Assembly (NCBI GenBank): GCA_902806595.1
Contig: CADCXC010000044.1
Span: 744,001 to 808,000 of the forward strand
Length of the DNA stretch: 64,000 nt
Source of the DNA: Pyrenopolyporus hunteri
Taxonomy: Eukaryota; Ascomycota; Sordariomycetes; Xylariales; Hypoxylaceae
Direction: 5' to 3'
The position numbers and the translations under genes are program-made. Position 1 is the first letter of the stretch; each line of letters opens with the position of its first letter. The notes below the pieces were generated by a model. That model saw only the letters and a list, made by a program, of their open reading frames with translations, was not told the DNA's origin and searched no databases. Below, in pieces: positions 47,972 through 61,222 of the stretch.

Positions 47972-50451
47972 TTAATGCGAAATATACTGGAACACAGCCG
48001 AGACCTCGTTCTCGCCGCACTCTTGGCGCAGCAGGAGATCTTGTATAGGCTTCAAGTCCTTATTGACGAAGTGATTCCAGGTGCTGGTATCGCCGTATAA
48101 CATGGCGGGCGCCTTGATGTATTGTTTACCATCGGGCTTGCATCGCTTACACTTGAATGTGTCGTGGGTGTCGCTGAGGGTATCGGGTCTGTACTGGAAG
48201 AGCTCGCGCAAGCTGTCGAGGGAGAAGTGGCGCTCCACGTCTTCGGCGGAGTCGACGACGCAAGACGACAGGGATTGCTTGTGGCTCTGGCGCTGGAAGA
48301 TCTTCTCTTCGATGGTGCCGGTGGCGATGAAGCGGTACACGAAACAGTCCTTCTTCTGCCCGTCACGCCAGACACGGGCTAGGGCTTGCTGGTCGGCAGC
48401 CGGGTTCCAGTCGGGATCGAAGAGGACGAGACGGTTGGCGCCGATGAGGTTGAGACCGCATCCACCGGCTTTGCTGGAAAGGAGGAACACGAACTCGTCA
48501 CCGTCCGGGTCGTTGAACTTGTCGACAAGCTTCTGACGCTTGTTGACGTTCATGGTGCCATCAAGGCGCAAGTGACCATATCCGCGGTGGCGGCAGAGCT
48601 GAGAGAATAGGTCGAGGGTTGTGGTGTAGTTGCTAATAAGCACGATCTTGTCGTTCGTGTCTTGTCGAATGCGCGCGAGCATGCGGTCGAGCACTTGCAT
48701 CTTGCCAGAGTACCATGGCTTGATGTCTCGATCACGACCACGCGCATCCTTTGGCGCGTAGTCTTCGGGCCAGAACTTCTCGCAGCCTGGCAAGTCCTCG
48801 GATAAGTTGAGCAGATCTGGGTGATTGCACAATTTCTTGAGTAGGGTGATGGCCTTAAGGGGCTGGCTTCCTTTGCCGCGCAGGAGAGCTTGGATGTCCG
48901 GACTCTTGATGAAGTAGTTATATAAATCCAGCTGGAATGGAGCCAGGTTACAGAATACGACATGTTCGTATTTGACGGGAAGATACTTGGATAGAATATC
49001 GTTCGTACGGCGGATAATGAATTTGTTAACGATGCCTAGGAGCTCGCTCAAGCACTCGTCACCCTTGGCGCGTTCGTGTTCGCTTGCATCGGCGTCTCGG
49101 CCTCGAAGAATGGGGATCTCGAATCGCTTTCGGAATTCGAGTCGATTGCCAAGTAAGCCAGGATTTGCGAAGCTAATCAAAGAGAAGTACTCGGACAGGT
49201 CGTTTTGGATAGGTGTACCAGACAGGATCACTCGTCTGGTGACTTTGAGATTGTTCAGGGCGGTAAAAGTCTGGCTGTCCCCGTTCTTGAGTCGATGGCC
49301 TTCATCGCATAGCATCAAGCCAATTTGAGTATTCTTAAGCTCCTCAACATTTAGCCGAAGCGTCTCGTAGGAGACTATGATGACCGGCCGCGTAACTGCG
49401 CGGCCGCTAGCTATGGCCCATTGGCGAAGCTGTCTTGTTAGTTCCTCCTTCGTCGCTTTGCCATCGATCGCAAAGGGGGTGATAGCGTCGGCGCCAAGCC
49501 ATTTCGTGAGCTCATTGGCCCAATTGCGGACCAGACTGGAGGGACAAGCGACAATGGCTTTCTGTATCGTCGTCTTGCCAGCATCAGGGGATTGCTTAAG
49601 GAGGGTCCAGAGAAGCGTGATACACTGTAGCGTTTTCCCCAGACCCATTTCGTCGGCCATGATGCAGCCGTTGGCCTTCTCATCAATCATACCAGTGACA
49701 CACTTGTACATAAATTTGACACCCTCGATCTGATGTGGTCGCAGCACCTTAGCGAGCTTCGGATCGATAACAACCGGTACCCTTGGATGCTCATTGTCCA
49801 CCTTCTTTTTAATGCCCAGAATCTCAGCTAAACTCTTGTGGACTAGAGGCGCGTCTAGCTTTTCTTCAGGTTCGGTCCCGGATTCATCTTCTTTTGGTTT
49901 GTCGGCGATCTTCGGCCGATCATCTACTGTGGGATCGTAGAGGACAATGGCAAACTCCCCGCTGGGATCGTGTAAGGGTTTAGCAACGAAAACAGCACCC
50001 TGCCTCAGGCCGAGCGTAGGTGGGGGACGGTTCGGATTGTAGGCAGAGCTGTTCTTGTTGATCAGAGGCACGCTGAAGGCTTTCCTGAAGACCTTGTCCT
50101 TGTCCTTGGCCTGGAAGACGGGGAAGCGGTTGACATCTCGATTCGCTAGGGCTAACCTGTCGGCGTTCGTGTAGGGCTTGTCTCCCGAGTCGTCGCCGTC
50201 TGCACCTTTGTAGTCAACCTTCCTTCGCTTTCGAGTCGGGCGATCGCTAGCTGGGGTCCTGACGGCTGCACCGGGGCATTTGAAGGGTTTGTATAGTTGG
50301 TCTACGGACTGTTGCGAATGGAGGCGTTTCCCTGGAGTACTGTACGGCTTTGCTGACGGGGTCGAGGTCGAGGGCGTGCTCGCCCTATGTAATGGTTAGT
50401 AATTGGACACGGCAATGGTGATGATATCGGACGGGTATGGGTTAAATACAT
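47972..50451 (-). CDS. rad54: DNA repair and recombination ATPase Rad54
   Basis: The main exon is 50384-47972. A proposed first exon supplies only AT of the start codon (50451-50450), across a 65-bp intron (GTATTT, branch TACTAAC, TAG). Product 804 aa. Rad54 is a Swi2/Snf2 translocase that works with Rad51 in homologous recombination. The N-terminus has TPGKRLHSQQSVDQLYKPFK. The helicase motifs are clear: I in MADEMGLGKT, II in LCDEGHRLKN, III in ILSGTPIQNDLSEYFSL, V-VI in SSKAGGCGLNLIGANR and DPDWNPAADQQALARVWRDG. A C-terminal Cys pair (CKRCKPDG) matches the family zinc-binding end. No in-frame ATG lies between an upstream stop (TAA CCA TTA CAT) and the acceptor, so a split start or an undetected 5' exon is required. 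An ACGCG word near 50616 might be a G1/S promoter element. Confidence 0.93.
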
Positions 50452-51228
50452 TTTCTCTCCTTCGGCCTCTCTGCTACCCTCCTCGTAGACACAGCAGAAA
50501 GAGTTCTAGAGATGTTCCAGCAAAACTGATCTGAGAAGTCTGGTTGTTGAATTCGCCACTGATCGGCGGCGCGTTAGAAATCAATTAGGCACTTTGTTGA
50601 CTTGTGGAAAGCGCGACGCGCCTTCGTCGGATCTGGCGGGGGATTGACACCAAATCACGTGGATAAATATCCACTTTAATTAGGCATATACCGAATGCTG
50701 TGTAACTCAATAATCTTCGTTAATAATAGGCAGCGTCACTTTGCTGCGACTCTCTCGCCCTACATCATTTTCCTGTCTTTTTCGCCCATTTTATTTATAT
50801 AGTGTTACCACCACCTGGGTTAGGTGGGATACCCAAGATTTGATCATATCAAGAGGTGTTATATGATAACGCCCTACTTGGATGATGCGTAATCGGCTGG
50901 CTCCACTATGCGTTTACAATGGACCTATCCCTGCTGCCCCGCGCTCGAACTCTATCATTGCGGTCTCTTTGTTGCTTATGATAGCGGGGGGTTCCGCTTA
51001 GTGTATATTATATCCGGGTAGGTATTAGCTTCAACTTAATAAGCTTAACTTCATGCCTCTTACTCCCGCTCTTACGTAGCCTCATGTCGACCTTTGCGCT
51101 CAACAAACCTTATATGGCTCGCGGATGATAGAGTAAGGGGCAAAAGGATATCGGGGGTGTAAAACGCGTCTCAACCTCATGAATCTCGTAATATATCGGG
51201 CCTGATCACGCGGGATCGTCTGAATGAT
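50452..51228. other. Divergent promoter region RAD54/carrier
   Basis: Holds both promoters. ACGCG words near 50616 and 51164 resemble MluI cell-cycle box cores; this is a weak signal. No gene is seen. Confidence 0.45.
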
Positions 51229-52128
51229 ATGTCCGCCGACTTCTGGGCCGGCTACATCAGCGGCGCTGTTGGAATCTTGATCGGAAATCCGCTCGATCTC
51301 ATCAAAGTACGACTGCAAGCCCGCGATGCTATACCTACCCAGACGGTTACGTCGTATGCGAGGCAATTCGAGAGCAAGTCCGCTCTGGTAGCCGGGACCG
51401 CCGCACCTGTACTCGGCTACGGGGCTCTAAATGCCCTCCTCTTTGTCTCGTATAATCGCAGTGAGGCTGCTATAAGTGCTGCGTTTAATACTCAATCAAA
51501 TCTCTGGTCGACCTGGTTTGCTGGCGCGATCGGTGGTCTTGCGACGTGGGTCGTGAGTACGCCTACCGAGCTTATCAAGTGCCGCGCCCAGTTATCGTCG
51601 CCGCCAGCGTCGAGCTGGAGCATCGCGAAGCAGGTATTTAAGGCCGAAGGTGTCAAAGGCTTGTACTTCGGCGGCGCCGTGACCGCCCTGAGAGATAGTA
51701 TCGGGTATGGCTTCTATTTCTGGTCCTACGAGCTGAGTAGTAGGTGGGTCGAGTCTAATCGACAGAGTGCCCCTGGCTTCTCTCAAGACGCGGCTAAAGT
51801 CTTGCTTTGCGGGGGCTTAGCCGGCATCGTCACTTGGGCTAGCATCTTTCCCCTTGATGTCATCAAGACTAGGGTTCAGGCGCAAACGTTCGATGCTACG
51901 AAAATACCGTTGCTTGGTTCTCCTGTGTCTGCGCAGAGGCGCCTGGGAGCGATCGAGGTTGCTAAAGACGCTTATAAAGAAGGCGGCTTGCGAGTGTTCT
52001 TCAGAGGCTTGACCGTGTGCAGTATCAGGGCTTTCATCGTCAATGCGGCCCAGTGGGCCGTCTACGAATGGATTATGCTTGAGCTCGGCCAAGGGAGACA
52101 CAAAAAGTTGGAGTCCCTTCTAGCCTAG
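51229..52128 (+). CDS. Mitochondrial carrier family (SLC25) transporter
   Basis: A single exon, 299 aa. It has the three ~100-residue carrier repeats, each with its signature: NPLDLIKVRLQ near residue 20, TPTELIKCRAQ near 115, FPLDVIKTRVQ near 215. Six membrane helices are expected in the mitochondrial inner membrane. It is closest in style to the carnitine/ornithine carrier group, but the substrate cannot be assigned by eye. The second signature has Glu in place of the usual Asp (PTE), which is seen in that group. The start MSADFWAGYISGAVG matches the family beginning. Confidence 0.9.
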   Translation: MSADFWAGYISGAVGILIGNPLDLIKVRLQARDAIPTQTVTSYARQFESKSALVAGTAAPVLGYGALNALLFVSYNRSEAAISAAFNTQSNLWSTWFAGAIGGLATWVVSTPTELIKCRAQLSSPPASSWSIAKQVFKAEGVKGLYFGGAVTALRDSIGYGFYFWSYELSSRWVESNRQSAPGFSQDAAKVLLCGGLAGIVTWASIFPLDVIKTRVQAQTFDATKIPLLGSPVSAQRRLGAIEVAKDAYKEGGLRVFFRGLTVCSIRAFIVNAAQWAVYEWIMLELGQGRHKKLESLLA

Positions 52129-52450
52129 GAAGCTCCTTTACGTACTACAGTAGAAAAAAGAAAGAAATTCAAGTAGAGTGCTAAGGAGACTCTTGCTCTA
52201 TGCCGTGAACGGATGTATTGATTTGCTAAGATAGACGCGATAAGGCTAGCTGAGGCAACTCCGGGAGGACGTGTGCTGGTCTTTTACCAGGCGGCTACTA
52301 GTACCTGTGCCTTCCCTGGCAAGAGTAGGGTGATGCCATGACGTGTAAGACTATTCCTTTCCTAACTCATCTGAGTTTATAGAACCCGCCCTTCTTCATA
52401 ATCCTGCGTCTGCCAAACCGCAGGAACCACTAGGGTGTTCCCTCCCTGCG
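52129..52450. other. Convergent intergenic region carrier/hypothetical
   Basis: Short 3' flanks only; nothing recognised. Confidence 0.5.
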
Positions 52451-52967
52451 CTAGTGGGCTTCGGGCGCCTCTTCAAGCTCTATAATGCGCTGCATCAGCC
52501 CGTAGTATGCCTTCACGAGTGCCGTGTTTGCGTTGCAGGCTCCGTCAAGAGCTTTCATGTTGACGTCCAGGATGTCTGAGGACATGTCTATTATGGCCTT
52601 GCTCTTTAGGAGTAGAGTGCGGAGAGCATCCCTTGCGTACTCCGCGTGCCTCAGCTTCTTCTCGAGCTCTTTGCATTTCGCCTCGTAGTCGATCTCCACA
52701 GCTTGGATTTGATTGCCGGGCTAGTGTTATTTAGTATAGAGTATCTCAAGTTGGTCTCTTGGGATTTTGGAGGCTGAATAATGCATAGAAAGAAGTAAAA
52801 CTTACGCAGACTGTGGGCTCCTTGGGAGATCCGGTTGAGTGGCGTTTTCGATTTTCGGCCATGGCGGCGAGGCCGGCCTTGGAGCCTATGTCTATTAGCT
52901 CTGGTAAACCAAGTCTGAAATGTGTACGGGTTCTCTTACTTTGATTCATAAGGCGAACGGGAGGCAT
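52451..52967 (-). CDS. Small conserved-looking hypothetical protein, coiled-coil-like
   Basis: Exons 52967-52940, 52891-52806, 52720-52451; 127 aa. I do not recognise the family. It has a basic N-terminal part (MAENRKRHSTGSPKEPTVC) and a charged helix (YEAKCKELEKKLRHAEYARD) with heptad-like spacing, followed by LLLKSKAIIDMSSDILDVN and an acidic end (ELEEAPEAH). It is a possible small subunit of a nuclear or cytoskeletal assembly; that is inference only. The first intron (52892-52939) is 48 nt, divisible by three and free of stops, so keeping it gives a 143-aa form. The second intron is 85 bp with normal borders. Confidence 0.6.
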
Positions 52968-54396
52968 TGTGTGAAGTGGACGGGGGTGTAGATATTGTTG
53001 ATGCAGATGTAAATGTTGATGTTGATGTTGAGAGGGTGAAGAAGTTGTAGAAGCTTGCAGCTTCAACTTTGTGCAGGGAAGTTCTCATGTACGTGATGGA
53101 CACGTTAAAGCGGCTCCGAGGGCCATCCCGGTATAATCGGCCCAACTGGCCGACTACCATGATTGGTAGTTAGGAATATACGAAGATGGGCAACTGAGCT
53201 GGTTGCCCTTGCCCACACAAAGGCTTAAGATAAGGCCCTAGGCTGGAGCCAGGAAGTCAATTGTCTCTATCCGGCCCCGCACGCCTAACATCGTGAACGG
53301 GTTATTAGGTACCTATAAAAAGTAAATGCACTCGTCTTTCACGGCCAACTTGAAGAAATTGCACGTTAACTCATTGACTGCCTATCCATTAGATACCAGC
53401 ATGGCTTGGCTTTCTACTCAATGTCTCCTCTACCATTAACTACCTACCTAACCCTATATAGACGTATCGTATAGCTCTAGATTGGGGATAAAATGGCTGG
53501 ATAAAAAGGAAAAGCCTGTATTGGCCGTAGACAATATATAGTGATACGAGCGAGGCTGTTTCCCAGTCTTGCACTGTACCGTATCGACAGACCTGAGAAT
53601 ATAATATTGAGGACTGAGGGAGAGCTTTGGAAAATCGATGATGACTATGGGAGAAGCTGCGAAGGATCCCTTTATAGAAAAGGAGGGTGGTATATGGGCT
53701 ACTCAGCTTGTTTGGTTACTTATGTATCGGTTACGTATAGGTAGGTAGTTCCTATCTCTGGCCCTAGGAATTGTAGGATGCTATGTCGTAGGAATACGAG
53801 AGGCTGAGCTTGGTTATCTGCCTACCTAGGTACCGTATGTAATTCACACTTCCTTCTGTACCTTACGTAGGACCCCGACGATTATGATATAGCAAAATGT
53901 TTAAATGGCAAGGCAGATTATACATCAATCTGAATGGGATCTCGTGCGGATGTCATGCTTTGGGTGATTCTATTCAGGTTTAACTGATACTTGGTAAGCT
54001 GATAGGACTTGACTATAAACGCTAATCACGATGCCATTCAAATTGGCAATGCTTGAGGACGTAAGAAAGGATGTAAGAAAGGACGTTATAAAGTGTAAGG
54101 AGCGTATTTGAGCCTCGTTCTCAAATACTATATCATGACATGCTAGGACAGGATTTACTAATTTGTAATACCTGAGACGAGATCGTTCTTCTCGTCGCGT
54201 GGTATCTACGATTCGTATACGTACCTAGGTACCTACCTAGTAACGCAGCTTACTCAGGGGGTGGCCGTGGTGGCTGAGGTGTGGACGTGTGCCGTTCTAG
54301 CCGTGCCTGTGGCTTGACTCGTAACAGTGGCTGCCTTACGAGTGGGTCCTTTTACTGCGGGTTTGCTGCGGGGTATATATGACATGGTGCAGAGAG
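52968..54396. other. Intergenic region before the LTR element
   Basis: Normal composition, with ACCTAGGTACC palindromic words at 53825 and 54221-54240. There is no gene. It ends at the 5-bp GAGAG that may be the retrotransposon target duplication. Confidence 0.5.
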
Positions 54397-54539
54397 TGTT
54401 GGGCAGAGCATCTTTTGTTAGTTATGTATGTTCTTATATTATGTAAGTATATATATACATAATCTATGATTAGGGTATTTATATCTATGGGGTGTCGGTT
54501 TATCGATATGGGGGGTATCCCTATTTATATCCTCCGATA
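54397..54539. repeat. Left LTR (143 bp)
   Basis: It aligns base for base with 61223-61365, with no gap. It keeps more G and C than the right copy (for example TTGGGCAGAGC against TTAAATAAAAT), so it received less RIP. Confidence 0.88.
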
Positions 54540-57500
54540 TTACTTACTTTTAAAATTATAATATTTTTATTATTAAATAATATTTTTATTTTTTCGTAAA
54601 ATATTTTTTAATATTTTTTTTTTTATTATAATATTTAATTTAAATAAATATTTTTTAAAAATATTTAACGAAAAAATTGATTCGAAATAATTTATTAATA
54701 CGATATTATAAATATATTATTTTTTCGAAAATTTTAATTTATAAATTAATTTATCGATTTTTTTTATTATTTTAAAAAATTCGATAAATTATTATTTTAA
54801 TTTTAAGTCGAATTTCGTTATTTTTAAAATATTATATTTTTTATATAATTTAAATAATATTTTATCGTTTTTTTTAAAATATATAAATTAATGTTTTAAA
54901 TTATAATATTTTTTCGATAATATAATTAATGTTATAATCGCGTCGTATATTTTAATTCGAAATTTCGATAAAAGTTTTATTTTCGTATTAATACGTTATA
55001 TAATAATATTTAATGTAAATTTATATATAATTTTTATTAACGTTATTTTCGTTATAAAAAACTTCGTTAAATTTATTTTAAATTATAATCGAAGTAAATA
55101 TCGATGTTATTAAGTTTTATTTTTAAACGAATATATAAAATATTTTAAAATTAATTTAATAAATAAAATATATTTTTTCGATTATTTATCGATTTAAAAA
55201 TAATATATCGTAAAATATAAAAAATTAATTTCGTATTTTATTTATATATATTTTTAAAATTCGGATAAAAATTTAAGATTTCGATTATTAATTATAATTT
55301 TAAATATCTTTTAATTAAAAAATAAAAATCGATTATAATACGCGGCGGTTTATTATTTTACGAATTAATTTATTATTTCGAAAATAATTTATATTATTTT
55401 ATTAAATTTATCGATAACGATTTCGAATATATTAAATTTTTTATTTCGTGGAAAATTTATTATAATGTTTAAAATTATAATATAAAAAAAATATAATAAA
55501 TTTACGATCGATTATATATTTCCGTAAAATTTATACGTTTTTTTTTTTATAATTATATATTTCGAATAATTTTTTAAATATTTTACGAATTTTTTATAAT
55601 TAATTATAAATGATATTAATTATATTTATATTTTTTTAAATTTTATATGATTTTTATTATAAATTATTTAAAATATCGTCGAATAATAATTTTTTAAAAC
55701 GTATAATTTATTTTAAATATTCGATTTTTTTTATAAAAAGTTATTATATAAATAATATTATAAATTTATTATATTATATACGCCGAATTTTATATTCGTT
55801 TAAATTATATTTAAAATTATTTTTTATTTTAAATTTTTTATATATTTTTATTTTATTTTTTATAATAATGTCGAATTAATTTATATAAAAATTATATTTT
55901 TTAATAATAAGTAAATTATATTCGTATAGTTTATATTTAAAATTATTAATTATAAAATCGAAAGTATTTTTTCGAATAATATTTATATATAATTTTTTAA
56001 TTATAATTATTATTTTTTTTTTTATTTAAAAGTTTATTTAATTCGTCGAAAATATTTATTTTTTTTATATTTTTATTTATAAATAATTTAAATAATGTAT
56101 TTAATATTATATAGTTTTTTTTTAGTTTATATATTATAATAATATCGAATTTAATAATATATTTTAATATTTAAATAAAACGTAAATTTTTATTATTAAA
56201 TATTATTAAATTAATTAAATTTTTATATTTATTTAAATTAAAAATAATTTTATAATTTATAAATATATAAATTTTTTATTAAATTATTATTATAAAATGT
56301 TACGTTTTTTATAATGTTTAAATTAAATCGAGTATTTTTATTTTCGTTAATTAATAATTTTTTTTTACATTATTTAATATATGCGATAAAAATGCAATCG
56401 AATTTATAATAACTTTTAATAAAAATGTTTTAAATTTTTCGTTTTTAATTAAATTATTTAGTTTTTTTTTTTTTATATGATATATATAAATATTAATATT
56501 ATTTTTCGATATATCGAAATCGATGTATAAAATTCGAGTAAAGTTAAAAAAATATAAAATATTATATTATATTAACGTATTTTTTATCGTTTCGAATATT
56601 AATCGTTTTTTTTTATAAACGTATTTATTAAAATATTTTTTATTTATTTTTTACGATTATTTTTCTTTTTTATTTTTTTATTTCGTCGTAAAAAATTCGT
56701 TTTTTTTTTTTTAATGGTTTTATAAATTAAATATATTTAAATATATTAATTTGTATATAACTTATAAAATTAATGAAAATTTTTAAATTTTTTAATATAA
56801 TTAAAAATACGAATTTCGAAATAATTGTTAATTTTTTTTTTATTATAAATAATTCGAATAAATTTATTAATCGTTCGAATATTATTACGTTCGAAAATTT
56901 AATAAACGATTTTAATGAGTTAATAGATATATTTTTTATTTTTAACGTTATGAAAATTTATAATAGATTTTATATATATTTTTTAATTATCGATGACGAT
57001 ATATATATATCGTTATAATAATACTTTATTATTAAAATAAGTTTTAATATAATATTTATTTATTTTTATATATAAATATTATTATTTTTATATTTTATTA
57101 TTAAATAATTAAATATATATTATTTTTTAATAATTATAATCGTAAACGTTTATTTTATAAACGAATGTATTCGTTATTAATAATAAAATGTTATTATATT
57201 TAAAATAATAATGTACGGTTTTTTTTAAATAATAGCGAATATTATTTTTTATAATTTTATAAAATAAACGTTATTTAATATTATGTTATTTAATATTCGT
57301 ATATTTATTATTATGCGGTTTTTTTTTTTCGTTACGTTTATATAATTCGATATTTTTTTTATATATAACGAATACGAATATCGAAAATAAAATCGGTTTT
57401 TGATTTTTAAACATTTTTTTTTATTTTATTAATTTATTAATCGTCGTATCGATGATTTTTTAATTTTTTTTATTAATAATGTACGGTCGATATTTTTTAA

Positions 57501-60500
57501 AAATGTAATATTTTTAAATTAATTTAAAATTAAATTTAGGTAATTTTTTATACGAAATATTCGTGTATTTTTTATTTTAAAAAATATCTTCGAAATTTGA
57601 TATAATATTTATTAATTTTTAAAAAACGTCGAAAAATATTAAATTTTTATAAATTATTATATTTGTCGAATATTTTTTCGAATTTTTTATATAGGTTAAT
57701 ACGAATTTCGTCGATATTTTTAAAATATATATAAATTTAAAGTTTATAAAAAATTTTCGAATAATTAATTTAATTATTCGATTATTAATAATTTAATATC
57801 CTCGTAATTTTTATTTTATCGATATAAAATATTTTATTAATATATTTTTAAATAACTTTATTTTTTGATTCGTATTATTTCGTATAATAATTTTATTTAT
57901 AATATTTATTATTAATAATGTAAAATATAAAATTTAATTATTTTTTAATTCGAATATTAAATTTTAATCGAAGTATATAACGTAGTTAATTTTTACGTAT
58001 TAATATATTTATAATAAAATAATATTTTTTTTTGTAATTATAATACGAGATTTAATATATTATTTATTATTCGAGGTTATTAATATTAATATAACGACGC
58101 GATAATTTTATATAATAATTATTTCCTTCGATATAATAATATTTATTTATTTAATATCGAATATATTTATATTTATTAATATATACGTTTATAAACTTTA
58201 TATTAATATAATTTCGCATATAAATATTATAATTATAAACCGGTTATTTTATACGTTTTTAAAATAAAATCGAATAATCGTATATTTAAACATTAAATAT
58301 TATTCGGCCGTTATATTACGTATAATTATAAATATCGTTCGTTTTTTAATTTTTACTTTAAAGTAATATTTTTATATTTATATACAATCGGTTAATGTTT
58401 TCGTATATTTAATATTAATATATATATTTTCTTAATATTTACGTTTTAATAACGATATAATAAAAAATTTTAAATACGTTTTTAATTTATATATAAAATT
58501 TATATTAATATTTATCGTCGAATTTATTTTCGATTATACGATATTAATATTAAATTTAATTTTTAATAAAAGTAAAAATAAATTAAAGTTTTATTATAAC
58601 GAATCGATTATTTTTATTTTTTTATTGTTTAATATTATAGGAATTGTTATTTTTTTATTTATATAATAAAGTTTCGTAAAAGTTGCTTCGTAATTAATTA
58701 TAATATTAATTTAATTGTTAACGTTTTATATTTTTTTATAAAAATTAGAAATTTTTTTTAATTTATTTTAGTTTCGTATAATATTTTTTATATGGAAATT
58801 TCGAATATATCGAAATAAATTATTATAATTTTTAATATTTTAATAGTATATTTTATAAATAAAAAATCGAAATATTAAAATTATTATATTAAAATTCGTT
58901 ATATTATTTATATTGTTATTTATTATTAAAAGTTCGAAATTTTTTAAAATTTCGTCGTATAATATAATTTAATTTTTATATTTATTATTTAAATATTTTT
59001 TCGTATAAAATTTTTATTAATTTTTATTATTACGTTAATTTTTATAATAATATTTTTTAAATATATTATTTTTTTTATATTAATTATAATGAAATTAAAT
59101 ATAATTTTAATTAATTATATATATTTAAATTTAATATAATAAATAACGATTTTATTAAAATTATTACGCGTTTTATTTTTATTATATATTTTAATATTTT
59201 TAAAAATTTTATTTATACGTTTATAAACGTTTTTTATTTTAATTATACCTATTCGATTAATTATTTTAAAATATTTTACGATTTTATAAAAATAATTATT
59301 ATTAATTACGATTTTATTATTATTAATCATTTTATTATTAATTTTAATTATTATATTAAATTTATATTTAAAAATTCGATTAATATTAATTTTATTATTA
59401 ATTTTAATATATATTTTAATATAAAAGTCGATTTTAAATTAAATTATAAAATTATAATCGAATTTAATTTTAATAATATTATAATTATTAATTAATTATG
59501 CGATTTTATTAATTTTAATATTTAAAATTTAATAAAAATTATTATTTACCGCCAAATTATTAATTATTTTATTAAATTTTTCGAATTTTTATACGTAAAA
59601 TTTATTCGCGATTATCGATTATATTAAAAAATTATTTAACATTTATATAATTATCGAATTTTTTTAATTACTTTTAAATACGATAATCGAAAGTTTCGAA
59701 CGTTATTTTTAATTAATTTTTTATTAATTAGTCGTAATTTTTTACGTTTTTAATTATATTATTTATAAAAAAACGGATTTTTTTTTTTTTTTAAATTTAT
59801 TAACGAAAATAAACGATTTTATAAATTTTATATAATTAAATTTAATTATTTTTTAAAACGAATAATTAATTTATTATATATATAATTGACGTTTTTTATA
59901 AATAAAATGTTTTTTTTTATTAAAGTTAATTTTATTATTAATTAAATTTATATTATATTTTATAAATATAAAAATTATATTATTTTTATTTATTATTTAC
60001 TTTTTATAATAATTAATTTTTTTAAACGATTTGTAAATATATATATATTTATAAATATATATTATTTTTTTAAAAGTATTATTTTAAAAAAATCGAAATC
60101 GAAATATTTCGAATTAAAAAATCTTATTTATTTTACTATTAATAAATTTATATTTAGGGTATAAATATTCGATATTTTTTTAACATTTTAATTATTTTAT
60201 TATATTATTTATTATAAGGTTTAAACGATTATTTAAATTACGGTTTTAATGGTTAAATTATTATTAAAGTTATATTATTTTTATATATTCGAAAAATTAA
60301 TTTAATCGATAGATTTTATATTAAATATAATACGACTTTACGATTTCGTAATTATTTTAAAAATTTCGATTAAATTTTCGTTTTTTAATGTTTAAAACGG
60401 TGATTAATATTTTAATTATATTAATATATAAAGTTATAATATAAAATCGATTTATAATTTATTAAATAATTTTTTTAATTTAAAATACTTTAAATTTAAT

Positions 60501-61222
60501 ATATTTATATTTCCTTCGAAACGAAAATTAAATACGGGATTTTATTTTATTAATATTTTTTTTATATTTAATATATTATTTTTCGAAAAAGTTAAAAATA
60601 TTTTTAAAATTTAATAAATATAAAACGTTTATAACTTATTATTAAATTTTTAATAACTCGTAAAATATAATAATTTGAAACGTAATAATTTTAATAAAAT
60701 AAATAATAATAATTCGATTAATTTTACCGTAATTATTAATATTTTTTTTTTTTTTTAAAGGGTTTTTATTTATTATAATGGGATTTTAAAAAGGGTAATT
60801 TTTTTTAAATTTATAATCGATCGTTTTTACGATTTAAAAAATTTTTTTCGTTAATTTTTAAAAAATAAACGAAAACTCGTTTTTTTATTTATTCATTCGA
60901 CGAAATAAATTAAATTATCGAAACTTAAAATCTTTTAATTTATTAATGGTAATATTATTCGAACGAAAATAAAATTTTATAATTTTATTAAATATAATAT
61001 TAAATATTTTATTTATTTAAACTATAAAAATTATTTAACGTAAAAAATCGTTATTATTTTTTAATAAAAATAAAATAAAATTAAAAAAAAAAAACTAAAA
61101 AGCGATTAATCGGTATTCGAATTTTTTATTTTAATAATAAAAAATGATATCCGTTTTTTTAAATTATCGATATTTAATCTTATATTAAAAATTTTAACTT
61201 TTTAATAAAAAAATATTATCAT

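Noticed and set aside
56773..57018. 81-codon frame containing I-D-D-D-I-Y-I, considered as the reverse transcriptase YxDD motif
   Set aside because: Surrounding residues do not fit a reverse transcriptase, and in bleached DNA such low-complexity strings arise easily. Superfamily left open.
54540..61222. Centromere or other structural AT-rich region
   Set aside because: Matching 143-bp terminal repeats with TG..CA-like ends explain the block as one retrotransposon; 7 kb is also short for a centromere of this group.
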